DNA from: Actinomycetota bacterium
GTDB taxonomy: Bacteria > Actinomycetota > Actinomycetes > S36-B12 > UBA10799
Length of the DNA stretch: 64,000 nucleotides
Reading direction: 5' to 3'
NCBI GenBank assembly: GCA_020637055.1
Contig: JACJWR010000003.1
Coordinates: 310,001 to 374,000, forward strand
The notes below the pieces were generated by a model that saw only the letters and a list, made by a program, of their open reading frames with translations, was not told where the DNA came from and searched no databases. Of this stretch, positions 16,161 to 25,390 are shown in pieces; positions within the stretch are counted from its first letter, which is position 1; each line of letters begins with the position of its first letter. The position numbers and the translations under genes are program-made.

Positions 16161-17630
16161 GTGAAGAGCACGTTGGAGAGTCTTTCCCCCACCCGCGTCC
16201 GGATCGTGGTCGAGTTGCCGCCCGAGGACCTTCAGCCCGCCCTGGACAACGCATTCCGGAAGATCGCTTCGCAGGTGAACGTACCCGGCTTCCGTCGCGG
16301 CAAGGTCCCCGCGCGCATCATCGAGCAGCGCTTCGGTCGCTCCGTGGTGCTGCAGGAGGCGCTCGAGGAAGCCGTGCCGGCCGCCTACGAGAAGGCCATC
16401 GCCGAGCACCAGGTGGCCGCCCTCGGCCAGCCCAACATCGTGATCGACCAGGACCTCGCGGAGCTCGGCGACGACGACTCGATCGAGTTCGCCGCCGAGG
16501 TCGACATCCGACCGGAACTCGAACTGCCCGACTTCTCCGAGCTGGCCATCGAAGTGGCCGACAACGAGGTGACCGACGAGAGCATCGACGAGCAACTCGA
16601 CGAGTTGCGCGGGCGGTTCGCCACGGTCACACCGGTGGAGCGCGAGGTCGCCGACGGCGACTTGGTGGTGGTCGACGTAGTTGGCGAACTCGACGGCGAG
16701 GAGTTGGACGAGTACACCAGCGCGGGCATGACCTTCGAGGTCGGCACCGGCAAGATGATCGCCGGATTCGACGACGCGATCGTCGGCGCCGCCGAGGGCG
16801 ACACCGTCGAATTCACGCACACCCCCGAGGAGGGCGACCACGCCGGTCGCGAGATCTCGCTGAAGGTGGCTGTCAAGGGTGTGCGCGAACGTGAACTGCC
16901 CGAGGCCGACGACGACTTCGCGCAGTTGGCGAGCGAATTCGACACCATCGCCGAACTCCGTGACGACCTGCGCACCCGACTTGCCCGGGTGAAGCTCGTC
17001 GAGCAGGGAATCGAGGCCCGCGACAAGATCAACGAGTACCTGTTGGAGAACACCGAGATCCCGGTGCCCGAGGGTGTGCTGGAACAGATGGTGGAGCAGC
17101 ATTTCTCCGATGGACATGGCGACGACGCGCATCGTGAGGAATTCGTGGAGCAGACCCGGGAGGGCCTGCGCAGCCAGTTCCTGCTCGACACCCTCGCCGA
17201 TCAACTCGAGGTTGAGGTCGCTCAGGACGACGTCACCCAGTGGATCGTGCAGCAGGCTCCCCGCTACCAGATGACTCCGGACCAATTCGTCCAGGCGCTC
17301 GTGCAGGCGGACCAGCTCAGCAACGCACTGGGCGATGTCCGGCGCGCCAAGGCGTTGTCCGTGGTGCTCGAGAAGGCTGTCATCACCGACGCCTCCGGCC
17401 GCCCGGTCGACCTCACCGCACTCGACGAGGAAGTCGACGAGGACGCGGATGCGACGGTCGTGGCGGACGTCGACGACGAGGTCGAGGACGCGGTGGCCGA
17501 GGCGGAAGAGGTAGTCGACGAGGTCGAAGAGGCGGTGGCCGAGGCGGAGGTCGTGGCCGAGGCGGAGGTCGTGGCCGAAGCCGAAGACATCGTCGAGGAC
17601 GCCGAAGCTGAGGCCGGCAAGAACGACTGA
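16161..17630 (+). CDS. tig: Trigger factor (ribosome-bound chaperone / PPIase)
   Basis: A 489-residue chaperone that meets nascent chains at the ribosome exit tunnel. The start is GTG 16161 (VKSTLESLSPTRVRIVVELP). The ribosome-docking signature GFRRGKVP is at about residues 44-51, an FKBP-type PPIase domain at about 150-240, and a helical C-terminal domain follows. The final 70 residues form a very acidic tail with repeats of VVAEAE and VVDEVEEAVAEAE, longer than in E. coli Tig. Upstream of clpP1-clpP2, as in many bacteria. GGAG lies 12 bases before the start. Confidence 0.95.
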   Translation: MKSTLESLSPTRVRIVVELPPEDLQPALDNAFRKIASQVNVPGFRRGKVPARIIEQRFGRSVVLQEALEEAVPAAYEKAIAEHQVAALGQPNIVIDQDLAELGDDDSIEFAAEVDIRPELELPDFSELAIEVADNEVTDESIDEQLDELRGRFATVTPVEREVADGDLVVVDVVGELDGEELDEYTSAGMTFEVGTGKMIAGFDDAIVGAAEGDTVEFTHTPEEGDHAGREISLKVAVKGVRERELPEADDDFAQLASEFDTIAELRDDLRTRLARVKLVEQGIEARDKINEYLLENTEIPVPEGVLEQMVEQHFSDGHGDDAHREEFVEQTREGLRSQFLLDTLADQLEVEVAQDDVTQWIVQQAPRYQMTPDQFVQALVQADQLSNALGDVRRAKALSVVLEKAVITDASGRPVDLTALDEEVDEDADATVVADVDDEVEDAVAEAEEVVDEVEEAVAEAEVVAEAEVVAEAEDIVEDAEAEAGKND

Positions 17631-17754
17631 GCGAACTGAGGGCCCCTGCGCCGTCAGCGAACACCAGGGTCGCGTGGGAACGGAACGGGGCGTCGCCGGG
17701 TTAGGGTCGTCGCAAGCACCTGACAATCAACCGACTCGAGCTGAAAGGGCGTGT

Positions 17755-18399
17755 GTGTTGGGTACCACGAACAGTCCCGGCCTCGCACCAGCAGAACTGC
17801 GGGGAAACCCGGCAGCGCCGATGGCCGGATACGACGATTCGGTCTACCAGCGGCTGCTCCGCGAGCGCATCGTGTTCCTCGGATCCCAGGTGGAGGATTC
17901 GGTGGCCAATCTGCTGTGCGCGCAGATCCTGCTGCTGGCCGCCGAAGACCCGGACGCGGACATCTTCCTCTACATCAACTCGCCGGGTGGTTCGGTCACC
18001 GCCGGGATGGCGATCTACGACACCATGCAATACGTCAAGAACGACGTCGCCACCGTCGCGATGGGCCTGGCCGCGTCAATGGGCCAGTTCCTCCTCAGCG
18101 CCGGCGCGCCTGGGAAGCGGTACGCCCTGCCGCACGCGCGGATCATGATGCATCAGCCGTCCGGCGGCATCGGCGGAACGGCGAGCGACATCAAGATCCA
18201 GGCCGAGCAGATGCTGCACATCAAGAAGCAGATGGCTCAGTTGATCTCCGAACAGACCGGCCAGAGCCTCGAGCAGATCGAGCGCGATTCGGATCGGGAC
18301 CGCTGGTTCACCGCGGACGAAGCCCTGGAATACGGTTTCATCGACCAGGTCGTGCGCAGCGCGGCCGACGTCACCGGAAGCGGAGGGACCGTCAAGTGA
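17755..18399 (+). CDS. clpP1: ATP-dependent Clp protease proteolytic subunit 1
   Basis: A 214-residue serine protease subunit. Catalytic Ser108 (AASMGQF) and His133 (MMHQPSGG) are present, with the Asp further on. The chosen GTG at 17755 has AAAGGG upstream and gives a 22-residue N-terminal propeptide-like region before MAGYDDSVYQRLL; a later start at the ATG 17821 is the main alternative. Overlap of four bases (GTGA) with clpP2 implies coupled synthesis of a mixed ClpP1P2 tetradecamer, as known in actinobacteria. Confidence 0.95.
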   Translation: MLGTTNSPGLAPAELRGNPAAPMAGYDDSVYQRLLRERIVFLGSQVEDSVANLLCAQILLLAAEDPDADIFLYINSPGGSVTAGMAIYDTMQYVKNDVATVAMGLAASMGQFLLSAGAPGKRYALPHARIMMHQPSGGIGGTASDIKIQAEQMLHIKKQMAQLISEQTGQSLEQIERDSDRDRWFTADEALEYGFIDQVVRSAADVTGSGGTVK

Positions 18400-19052
18400 A
18401 CCTGTCACCACTCGGCGCGCGGGAATCCGGTCGGGTCCAGGTGCCGCACTCGCGGTACGTGCTCCCGGAGTTCCGGGAACGCTCGGCCAACGGCGAGCGC
18501 ATCCACAACCCGTACACCAAACTCTTCGAAGAGCGAATCATCTTCCTCGGCGTGCAGATCGACGACGCCTCGGCGGACGACGTCATGGCGCAGCTGTTGA
18601 CCCTGGAGTCACTCGATCCGGATCGGGACATCTCGATCTACATCAATTCCCCAGGTGGCTCCTACACCGCGATGACGGCCATCTACGACACGATGCAGTT
18701 CGTCAAACCCGAGATCCAGACAGTCTGCCTCGGGCAGGCGGCGAGCGCGGCGGCAGTCCTTCTGGCGGCTGGTAGCCCCGGGAAGCGATACGCGTTGCCG
18801 CACGCCCGCGTCTTGATCCACCAGCCGTACACCGAAGGTGGCGGCCAGGGTTCCGACATCGAGATCCAAGCGAACGAGATCCTGCGCATGCGCAAGGAGA
18901 TGGAAGGCATCATCGCCGATCACACCGGCCGCTCCCCGGAGCAGGTGGAACGCGACATCGAGCGCGACAAGATCCTCACCGCCGAGGAGGCCAAGGAATA
19001 CGGCATCGTCGACCAGGTGATCGCCTCGCGCAAGGCGGCTGCTGCCCGCTAG
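18396..19052 (+). CDS. clpP2: ATP-dependent Clp protease proteolytic subunit 2
   Basis: A 218-residue second ClpP paralogue starting at a GTG that overlaps the clpP1 stop. Catalytic Ser117 (GQAASAAAVLL) and His142 (LIHQPYTEGG) are present, with the QGSDIEIQANEILRMR helix of the handle region. The N-terminus (about 20 residues before YVLPEFRERS) is probably processed. It works with ClpP1 and the unfoldase ClpX encoded just downstream. A strong terminator follows. Confidence 0.95.
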   Translation: MNLSPLGARESGRVQVPHSRYVLPEFRERSANGERIHNPYTKLFEERIIFLGVQIDDASADDVMAQLLTLESLDPDRDISIYINSPGGSYTAMTAIYDTMQFVKPEIQTVCLGQAASAAAVLLAAGSPGKRYALPHARVLIHQPYTEGGGQGSDIEIQANEILRMRKEMEGIIADHTGRSPEQVERDIERDKILTAEEAKEYGIVDQVIASRKAAAAR

Positions 19053-19062
19053 TAGGTCACAG

Positions 19063-19117
19063 CATCGAGTGTGGGTTCAGGGTCGAGACGGACCCCCGGA
19101 CCCACACTCGATGTTTT
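19063..19117 (+). terminator. Rho-independent terminator after clpP2
   Basis: The 14-base arms CATCGAGTGTGGGT (19063-19076) and ACCCACACTCGATG (19100-19113) are perfectly complementary and are followed by TTTT (19114-19117). This separates the clpP operon from clpX. Confidence 0.9.
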
Positions 19118-19253
19118 CCCGGGTGCGGGCGGATGGGTCCGGTCCGCACGCAACACGGCACCCGGTGAGTTCGGCGTATGGTCGAACCACGGGGTAGCGT
19201 GTGTCTCAGTGTTCGGCTCCCGGTCGGGGAGTCGGGGAAGGTGAGGTCGGTCC

Positions 19254-20534
19254 ATGGCACGAATCAGCGACGGGGCTGACCTGCTCAAATGCTCCTTCTG
19301 CGGCAAGAGTCAGAAGCAGGTGAAGAAGCTCATCGCCGGCCCGGGTGTGTACATCTGTGATGAGTGCATCGACCTCTGCAACGAAATCATCGAAGAGGAG
19401 TTCAACGAGGCCGCCGATCTCAAGTTCGATGAGCTGCCCAAGCCGAAAGAGATCTACGAGTTCCTCAGCAAGTACGTGATCGGTCAGGAGACGGCCAAGA
19501 AGGCCCTCAGCGTCGCGGTCTACAACCACTACAAGCGGGTGCAGGCTGGGGCCGAGGAGCAACGTCGCCTGGCCGACGAGATCGAACTCGCCAAGTCGAA
19601 CATCCTCCTGCTCGGACCCACCGGATCGGGCAAGACGCTGCTCGCCCAGACCCTGGCGCGCATGCTCAACGTTCCGTTCGCGATCGCCGACGCCACCGCC
19701 CTGACCGAGGCGGGTTACGTGGGTGAAGACGTGGAGAACATCCTGCTCAAGCTCATCCAAGCCGCCGACTACGACGTCAAGCGGGCGGAGCAGGGCATCA
19801 TCTACATCGATGAGATCGACAAGATCGCCCGGAAGTCCGAGAACCCGTCGATCACCCGCGACGTCTCCGGTGAGGGTGTGCAGCAGGCGCTGCTGAAGAT
19901 CCTGGAGGGCACCACCGCCTCGGTCCCGCCGCAGGGGGGCCGCAAGCACCCGCACCAGGAGTTCATCCAGATCGACACCTCGAACGTGCTGTTCATCGTC
20001 GGCGGCGCGTTCGCAGGACTCGATTCGATCATCGGTCAACGCGTCGGCAAACATTCGCTCGGATTCACCGGAGCCATCGAGCACGCTCGAGCCGACGAAT
20101 CGGAATTCTTCGCCGAGGCGATGCCCGAGGACCTGCTCAAGTTCGGCTTGATTCCGGAGTTCATCGGCCGGCTGCCGGTGATGACCTCGGTGACGGCGCT
20201 GGATCGCGAGGGCATGATCAAGGTCCTCACCGAGCCGAAGAACGCCCTCGTCCGGCAGTACCAGAAACTCTTCGAACTCGACGGCGTCACGCTGGAGTTC
20301 GAAGAGGAGGCGCTCGGCGCCATCGCCGACCAGGCCATGCGGCGCGGCACCGGTGCGCGAGGGCTGCGCTCGATCATGGAAGAGGTCCTGCTCAACGTCA
20401 TGTACGACGTGCCCAGCAGGGACGATGTGGCCACCGTCATCATCACCAAAGAAGTGGTGGACGAGAACGTGCTGCCCACGCTGGTTCCGGTGCAGCAGCC
20501 CCGACGGCGGGAGCGTCGCGAGAAGTCGGCCTGA
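19254..20534 (+). CDS. clpX: Clp protease ATP-binding subunit ClpX
   Basis: A 426-residue AAA+ unfoldase that feeds substrates to ClpP1P2. The N-terminal zinc-binding domain has Cys13, Cys16, Cys35 and Cys38. Walker A is GPTGSGKT at 121-128, Walker B IIYIDEIDKI follows, and the pore loop GYVGEDVEN and the ClpP-docking IGF-type loop region (SLGFTGA) can be seen. The ATG at 19254 is preceded by GGGGAAGGTGAGG. It has its own 5' region of about 130 bases after the clpP2 terminator. It is convergent with valS. Confidence 0.97.
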   Translation: MARISDGADLLKCSFCGKSQKQVKKLIAGPGVYICDECIDLCNEIIEEEFNEAADLKFDELPKPKEIYEFLSKYVIGQETAKKALSVAVYNHYKRVQAGAEEQRRLADEIELAKSNILLLGPTGSGKTLLAQTLARMLNVPFAIADATALTEAGYVGEDVENILLKLIQAADYDVKRAEQGIIYIDEIDKIARKSENPSITRDVSGEGVQQALLKILEGTTASVPPQGGRKHPHQEFIQIDTSNVLFIVGGAFAGLDSIIGQRVGKHSLGFTGAIEHARADESEFFAEAMPEDLLKFGLIPEFIGRLPVMTSVTALDREGMIKVLTEPKNALVRQYQKLFELDGVTLEFEEEALGAIADQAMRRGTGARGLRSIMEEVLLNVMYDVPSRDDVATVIITKEVVDENVLPTLVPVQQPRRRERREKSA

Positions 20535-20576
20535 TCCAGCACGACCCCCGACGCGCTCCGCCCGGCGCGCGCAACG

Positions 20577-23144
20577 TCACTCCGCGGCTGGCTCCGGGAG
20601 CGTCACCTCGACCGCCAATTCCGACCCCCCACCGAACGTCAGATCCACCACCCGACCGGCCGCGGCCAGGTCGGCGTGCCCGACGCGCAACGCCTCCACC
20701 AGCTCGGACGGACCCGACACCAGCACGGCGGGTAGTTCCGTGCGCATCGAGAGCTTGTTCTCGCTCTTGGCCTTGCGGATGCGCCCGAGAGCGGCGGCCA
20801 CCGCGGTCAGCACCGTGTCGTCGCTTTCATCCGCCACGGCCAACTCCGCCACAGTGGGCCACGGTGCCCGGTGCACTGAACCTGGCTGCCACCACGACCA
20901 CACCTCTTCGGTGACGAAGGGGAGGAACGGGGCGAACAGGCGCAGTTGCACCGACAGGGCCAAGGCCAGCGTGGCCCTGGCAGAGGCCGTGGCAGCGTCG
21001 TCGGAATCGCCGTAGGCGCGGTTCTTGACCAACTCCAGGTAGTCGTCGCAGAACTCCCAGAAGAACGTCTCGGACACTTCCAGGGCGCGGGTGTAGTTGT
21101 AGTCCTCGAATGCCGCCGTGGCGGCGAGCACCACGGTGCGCAGGCGCGCCAGCACCGCAAGGTCGATCGGTTCGCTGATCTCGGACACGTCTGCCACGCC
21201 GTGGCTGAGCGCGAACTTCGAGGCGTTGAGCAACTTCATCGCCAAGCGACGGCCGATCTTCATCTGACCCTCGTCGAAGGCGGTGTCCGTTCCCGGACGC
21301 CCAGATGCCGCCCAATACCGGACCGCGTCCGAGCCATGTTTGGCCAGCAAGTCGGTCGGTACCACCACGTTGCCCTTGGACTTCGACATCTTCTTGCGAT
21401 CCGGGTCCAGGATCCAGCCGCTGATCGCGGCGTGATGCCAGGGCAACGCGTCGTCCTCGAGATGAGCACGCACCACCGAGGAGAACAACCAGGTCCGGAT
21501 GATTTCGTGCGCCTGTGGGCGAAGATCCATGGGGTACACCCGCGACCAGAGGTCCGGGTCCCGTTCCCAGCCGCCGGCGATCTGAGGCGTCAGTGACGAC
21601 GTGGCCCAGGTGTCCATCACGTCGGGATCACCGACGAATCCGCCCGGTTCGCCACGCTGGTCGGCGGTGTACCCGGTCGGCACATCCGAGGAGGGGTCCA
21701 CGGGCAACTCAGACTCGTGCGGAAGCAGGACTTGATCGTAGAGCGGCTCGCCGTCGTCGCCCAACGGGTACCACACCGGGATCGGCACGCCGAAGAATCG
21801 TTGTCGGGAGACCAGCCAGTCGCCGTTGAGTCCCTCGACCCAGGTGGCGTAGCGAACCTTCATGTGATCCGGGTGCCAGTGCAGCTCCCGGCCACGAGCC
21901 AACAGGGCCGTGCGCAGATCGTCATCCCGACCGCCGTTGGTGAGGTACCACTGCCGGGTGGAGACGATCTCCAGCGGCTTGTCGCCCTTCTCGAAAAACT
22001 TGACCGGGTGCGTGATGGGTCGCGGTTCGCCCACCATGTCGCCGGATTCGGCGAGCAACTCGGCCATCCGCTTCTTGGCCGTGAACGCAGTGGCTCCGGC
22101 GAGTTCGGCGTAGGCGGAGCGGCCCGATTCGCTGGTGATCCATTCCGGGGTCTCGGGCTTGATCCGGCCGTCCCAGCCGATGACCGCCCTGGTGGGCAGC
22201 CGGAGTTCCCGCCACCAGGTGACGTCGGTGGTGTCGCCGAAGGTGCAGATCATGGCGATCCCGGACCCCTTGTCGGGTTCGGCCAGCCGGTGGGCCAGCA
22301 CCGGAACTTCCACGTCGAAGACCGGCGTCCGGACGGTGCTGCCGAAGAGCGGCTGGTAGCGCTCGTCGTCGGGGTGGGCCACCAGCGCGACGCAGGCCGG
22401 CAGTAGTTCCGGTCGGGTGGTCTCGATGTACACCCGCTCGCCGTCGGCGGCGTGGAACCCGACCCGATGGTAGGCGCCGGGACGTTCCCGATCCTCGAGC
22501 TCCGCCTGCGCCACGGCCGTGCGGAAGGAGACGTCCCACAGCGTCGGCGCTTCGGCCTGGTAGGCCTGACCACGGGCGAGGTTGCGCAGGAACGCCCGCT
22601 GCGAGGTAGCGCGCGCGTTGTCGTCGATCGTCTGGTAGGTGTGCGACCAGTCCACGCTCAGGCCCAGGTGGCGCCACAGCGATTCGAAGGCCTTCTCGTC
22701 CTCCTCGGTGAGCAGTTCGCACAGCTCGACGAAGTTGCGCCGGGAGATGGCCACCGCCTGCTTCGCCGGGGAGTCCGGGGCGCTGAAGGCCGGGTCGTAG
22801 GGCAGTGAAGGGTCGCAGCGCACCCCGAAGTAGTTCTGCACTCGACGTTCGGTGGGCAGGCCGTTGTCATCCCACCCCATGGGGTAGAAGACTTCCTTGC
22901 CCCGCATCCGCCAGAACCGGGCCACGCAGTCGGTGTGGGTGTAGGAGAACACGTGCCCGACGTGCAGCGACCCGCTGACGGTCGGCGGGGGAGTGTCGAT
23001 GCTGTACACCTCGGCCCGGGTCTTGGTCCGATCGAACGAGTAGACGCCGTCGTCCTGCCAACGGGTCGACCATTTGTCCTCCAAGCCCTCGAGGCTCGGA
23101 CGGTCGGGCAGTCGGGCGGGGCCGGCGGGTGGGTTGACGGTCAT
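20577..23144 (-). CDS. valS: Valyl-tRNA synthetase
   Basis: An 855-residue class Ia synthetase from the ATG at 23144 (AGGA about nine bases upstream). The HIGH-type motif HVGH is at residues 61-64 and KMSKS at about 585-589. Between them lies the CP1 editing domain with TTRPELLPACVALVAHPDD. The C-terminal anticodon-binding domain contains WWQPGSVHRAPWP. It charges tRNA-Val with valine and edits threonine. Only 39 bases separate it from the divergent folC start, leaving no room for a T-box leader. Confidence 0.96.
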   Translation of the reverse strand: MTVNPPAGPARLPDRPSLEGLEDKWSTRWQDDGVYSFDRTKTRAEVYSIDTPPPTVSGSLHVGHVFSYTHTDCVARFWRMRGKEVFYPMGWDDNGLPTERRVQNYFGVRCDPSLPYDPAFSAPDSPAKQAVAISRRNFVELCELLTEEDEKAFESLWRHLGLSVDWSHTYQTIDDNARATSQRAFLRNLARGQAYQAEAPTLWDVSFRTAVAQAELEDRERPGAYHRVGFHAADGERVYIETTRPELLPACVALVAHPDDERYQPLFGSTVRTPVFDVEVPVLAHRLAEPDKGSGIAMICTFGDTTDVTWWRELRLPTRAVIGWDGRIKPETPEWITSESGRSAYAELAGATAFTAKKRMAELLAESGDMVGEPRPITHPVKFFEKGDKPLEIVSTRQWYLTNGGRDDDLRTALLARGRELHWHPDHMKVRYATWVEGLNGDWLVSRQRFFGVPIPVWYPLGDDGEPLYDQVLLPHESELPVDPSSDVPTGYTADQRGEPGGFVGDPDVMDTWATSSLTPQIAGGWERDPDLWSRVYPMDLRPQAHEIIRTWLFSSVVRAHLEDDALPWHHAAISGWILDPDRKKMSKSKGNVVVPTDLLAKHGSDAVRYWAASGRPGTDTAFDEGQMKIGRRLAMKLLNASKFALSHGVADVSEISEPIDLAVLARLRTVVLAATAAFEDYNYTRALEVSETFFWEFCDDYLELVKNRAYGDSDDAATASARATLALALSVQLRLFAPFLPFVTEEVWSWWQPGSVHRAPWPTVAELAVADESDDTVLTAVAAALGRIRKAKSENKLSMRTELPAVLVSGPSELVEALRVGHADLAAAGRVVDLTFGGGSELAVEVTLPEPAAE

Positions 23145-23171
23145 GGGGGCAATCCTAAGGAGGCCGTCCCC

Positions 23172-23183
23172 TACGATGAGCCG
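23172..23183 (+). promoter_or_regulatory. Putative leaderless promoter (-10 TACGAT) of folC
   Basis: TACGAT at 23172-23177 plus six bases leads directly to GTG 23184. An AAGGAGG at 23157-23163 is too far (20 bases) from this start to serve it. Confidence 0.5.
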
Positions 23184-24497
23184 GTGGACGACCTCCAACG
23201 GATACTCGCCGACCTCGCACGACGTTGGCCCGAGAATCGGGTGGAGCCCAGCCTCGCCCGCGACCGCGCCCTGATGGACATCCTCGGCGATCCGCAGAAC
23301 AGCGCGCCGGTGGTGCACGTCGCCGGCACCAACGGGAAGACCAGCACCACCCGGATGATCGAATCGCTGCTGCGGGCCACCGGCCTGCGCACCGGGATGT
23401 ACACCAGCCCCCATCTGCACGCCGTCAACGAACGTATCTGCCTCGACGGCGAGCCCGTCAGCGACGAACGGCTGGTGGCGATCTACCACGAAGTCGAACC
23501 CTTCATCCGGATGATCGACGCCGCCCAGGGCGAACTCACGTGGTTCCAGGCGATCACGGCGCTGGCGTTCGCGACGTTCGCCGACGCTCCGGTCGATGTG
23601 ATGGTGATAGAGACCGGACTCGGCGGCACCTGGGATTCGACGAACGTGGTGGAGCCGAGCGTGGCCGTGATCACGCCCATCGGCCTCGACCACCAGGAGT
23701 ACCTGGGCGAGACGCTGGCGGACATCGCAGCGGAGAAGGCCGGCATCATCACGGCACCGGTGCCGGTGGTGACCTCGGTCCAATCCGAGCCGGCGCTGGT
23801 GGTGGTGGCCGAGGCGGCGGAAGCGCAAGGTGCGCCGCTGTACCTCGCGGGCCGGGACTTCGACCTCATCGGCCGCGACATCGCAGTCGGCGGTCAGGTG
23901 CTCGATATCGCAGGGCTGGGCGGCAGCCACCATCCGGATGTCTTCCTCCCCTTGCATGGGCGGCACCAGGCCGAGAACGCCGCAGTGGCCGTGGCCAGTG
24001 TCGAAGCCATGCTGGGCGGCAGGTCGCTCGACTCCGACGTGGTCCGTGAGGGTTTCGCCACCGTCAACAGTCCGGGTCGGCTGGAACTGCTCCGCACCGC
24101 CCCCACCGTGCTCGCCGATGCCGCCCACAACCCCGCCGGGGTGGCCGCGCTGGTCTCGGCGCTCGGGGAGTCGTTCGGCTTCGAACGGCTCGTCGGTGTG
24201 ATCGCGGTGCTCGCGGACAAGGACGTGGAATCGATGCTGATGGCGCTCGGGCCGGTGCTCGATCACGTCGTCGTCACGGTCAACAGTTCCCCCCGGTGCC
24301 TGCCGGCCGAGGACGTGGCCGATCTCGCCCGGGAGGTGTGGGATGACTCGGCGGTCGAAGTCGCCGAAGACATGCCGGCGGCGATCGAAGCGGCGATCGC
24401 CGAGGCCGACGCCGACCTCGCGGTGGCCACCGGGGTGCTCATCACCGGATCCGTGGTTACCGTGGCAGATGCCCGCCAGCTGCTAGGGAAGGACTAG
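23184..24497 (+). CDS. folC: Bifunctional folylpolyglutamate synthase / dihydrofolate synthase
   Basis: A 437-residue Mur-ligase-fold enzyme that adds glutamate to dihydropteroate and folates. The P-loop GTNGKTST is at residues 48-55, followed by the folate-binding TGMYTSPHLHAVNERI. The second-domain signature VLADAAHNPAG is near residue 315. The start at GTG 23184 is supported by the -10 box and by alignment of the N-terminus. Divergent from valS; DUF4233 follows after seven bases. Confidence 0.95.
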   Translation: MDDLQRILADLARRWPENRVEPSLARDRALMDILGDPQNSAPVVHVAGTNGKTSTTRMIESLLRATGLRTGMYTSPHLHAVNERICLDGEPVSDERLVAIYHEVEPFIRMIDAAQGELTWFQAITALAFATFADAPVDVMVIETGLGGTWDSTNVVEPSVAVITPIGLDHQEYLGETLADIAAEKAGIITAPVPVVTSVQSEPALVVVAEAAEAQGAPLYLAGRDFDLIGRDIAVGGQVLDIAGLGGSHHPDVFLPLHGRHQAENAAVAVASVEAMLGGRSLDSDVVREGFATVNSPGRLELLRTAPTVLADAAHNPAGVAALVSALGESFGFERLVGVIAVLADKDVESMLMALGPVLDHVVVTVNSSPRCLPAEDVADLAREVWDDSAVEVAEDMPAAIEAAIAEADADLAVATGVLITGSVVTVADARQLLGKD

Positions 24498-24504
24498 GCC
24501 GCGC

Positions 24505-24879
24505 ATGAAGGTTCTGGGAGCCAGCGTCCTGATCTTCGAGGCGATCGTGATGGGGCTCTTCATCCCAGTCGCCTACTTCAACGGGATGCTCACCGATGGA
24601 CCCACCGCGGCGTGGCTCGGTGGCGGGCTCGCGGTGATGTGCCTGGTGGGAGCGGGACTCGTGCGCCGCCCCTTCGGCGTCGCCCTGGGTTGGGTGATTC
24701 AGGGACTGATAATCGCCACCGGGCTGTTGGTGCCGGTGATGTTCGCGTTGGGGGCCGTTTTCGCCCTGTTGTGGTGGTCTGCGGTCCATTTCGGCCGCCG
24801 TGCGGATTCGCTCTCGGCGGGTCGCGCCGCCCGCGACCCGCAGGCAACGCCGACCGCCGGGGGTCAACGATCTTCCTGA
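24505..24879 (+). CDS. DUF4233 membrane protein
   Basis: A 124-residue protein with four hydrophobic helices (about residues 4-25, 36-52, 60-78 and 82-98) and a polar tail. FEAIVMGLFIPVA and the RRPFGVALGWVIQ loop match the DUF4233 family, which sits between folC and ndk throughout actinobacteria. Seven bases after folC, with AAGGA upstream, so co-transcribed. Function unknown; the conserved place hints at a link to folate or nucleotide metabolism. Confidence 0.85.
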   Translation: MKVLGASVLIFEAIVMGLFIPVAYFNGMLTDGPTAAWLGGGLAVMCLVGAGLVRRPFGVALGWVIQGLIIATGLLVPVMFALGAVFALLWWSAVHFGRRADSLSAGRAARDPQATPTAGGQRSS

Positions 24880-24962
24880 CCCGGTGACGTAGTCTTAGGA
24901 CGTAACTGGGCGGCTCGCAGGGGTCGCGACGCCGCAATTGACAATCTAGTTCTGGAGTCCTG

Positions 24963-25376
24963 GTGTCTGAACGCACCCTCATCCTCATCAAGCCCGACGG
25001 CGTCGCCCGCGGACTTGTCGGGGAGATTGTCCGCCGCATCGAATCCAAGGGTTTCGTTCTGGAGGCGCTCGAACTGCGGACTCTTGATCGCGAGACCGCC
25101 ATGCGCCACTACTCCGAACACGAGGGCAAGGCGTTCTTCGGCGAACTCGTCGACTTCATCACGTCTGGTCCGTTGGTCGCCGGCGTGATTTCCGGCCGGG
25201 ACGCCATCGCCGGCTGGCGGAACATGATGGGTGCCACCGATCCGGCCGCTTCGGCCATGGGCACGATTCGCGGTGACTTCGCCACGCTGCTCGGCGAGAA
25301 CGTCGTGCACGGGTCGGACTCGCCCGAGTCGGCGGCCCGCGAAATCGCCCTCTTCTTCCCGCAGCTCGCGGTCTGA
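24963..25376 (+). CDS. ndk: Nucleoside diphosphate kinase
   Basis: A 137-residue enzyme that balances NTP pools by phosphate transfer from ATP. The phospho-carrier His116 is in NVVHGSDS, and the N-terminal RTLILIKPDG and the MMGATDPA substrate loop are intact. It starts at a GTG with TGGAGTCC upstream. Full-length for the family. It sits 14 bases before mreB, so some read-through into the shape operon is likely. Confidence 0.97.
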   Translation: MSERTLILIKPDGVARGLVGEIVRRIESKGFVLEALELRTLDRETAMRHYSEHEGKAFFGELVDFITSGPLVAGVISGRDAIAGWRNMMGATDPAASAMGTIRGDFATLLGENVVHGSDSPESAAREIALFFPQLAV

Positions 25377-25390
25377 GGCAATCGCCTGCA

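Noticed and set aside
23145..24266. 5' extension of valS to 24266
   Set aside because: The valS frame stays open far upstream, but that DNA is folC coding sequence on the other strand; the conserved N-terminus begins at 23144.
24938..24943. TTGACA before ndk as a -35 box
   Set aside because: A -10 box at the proper distance would fall at or after the ndk start codon.
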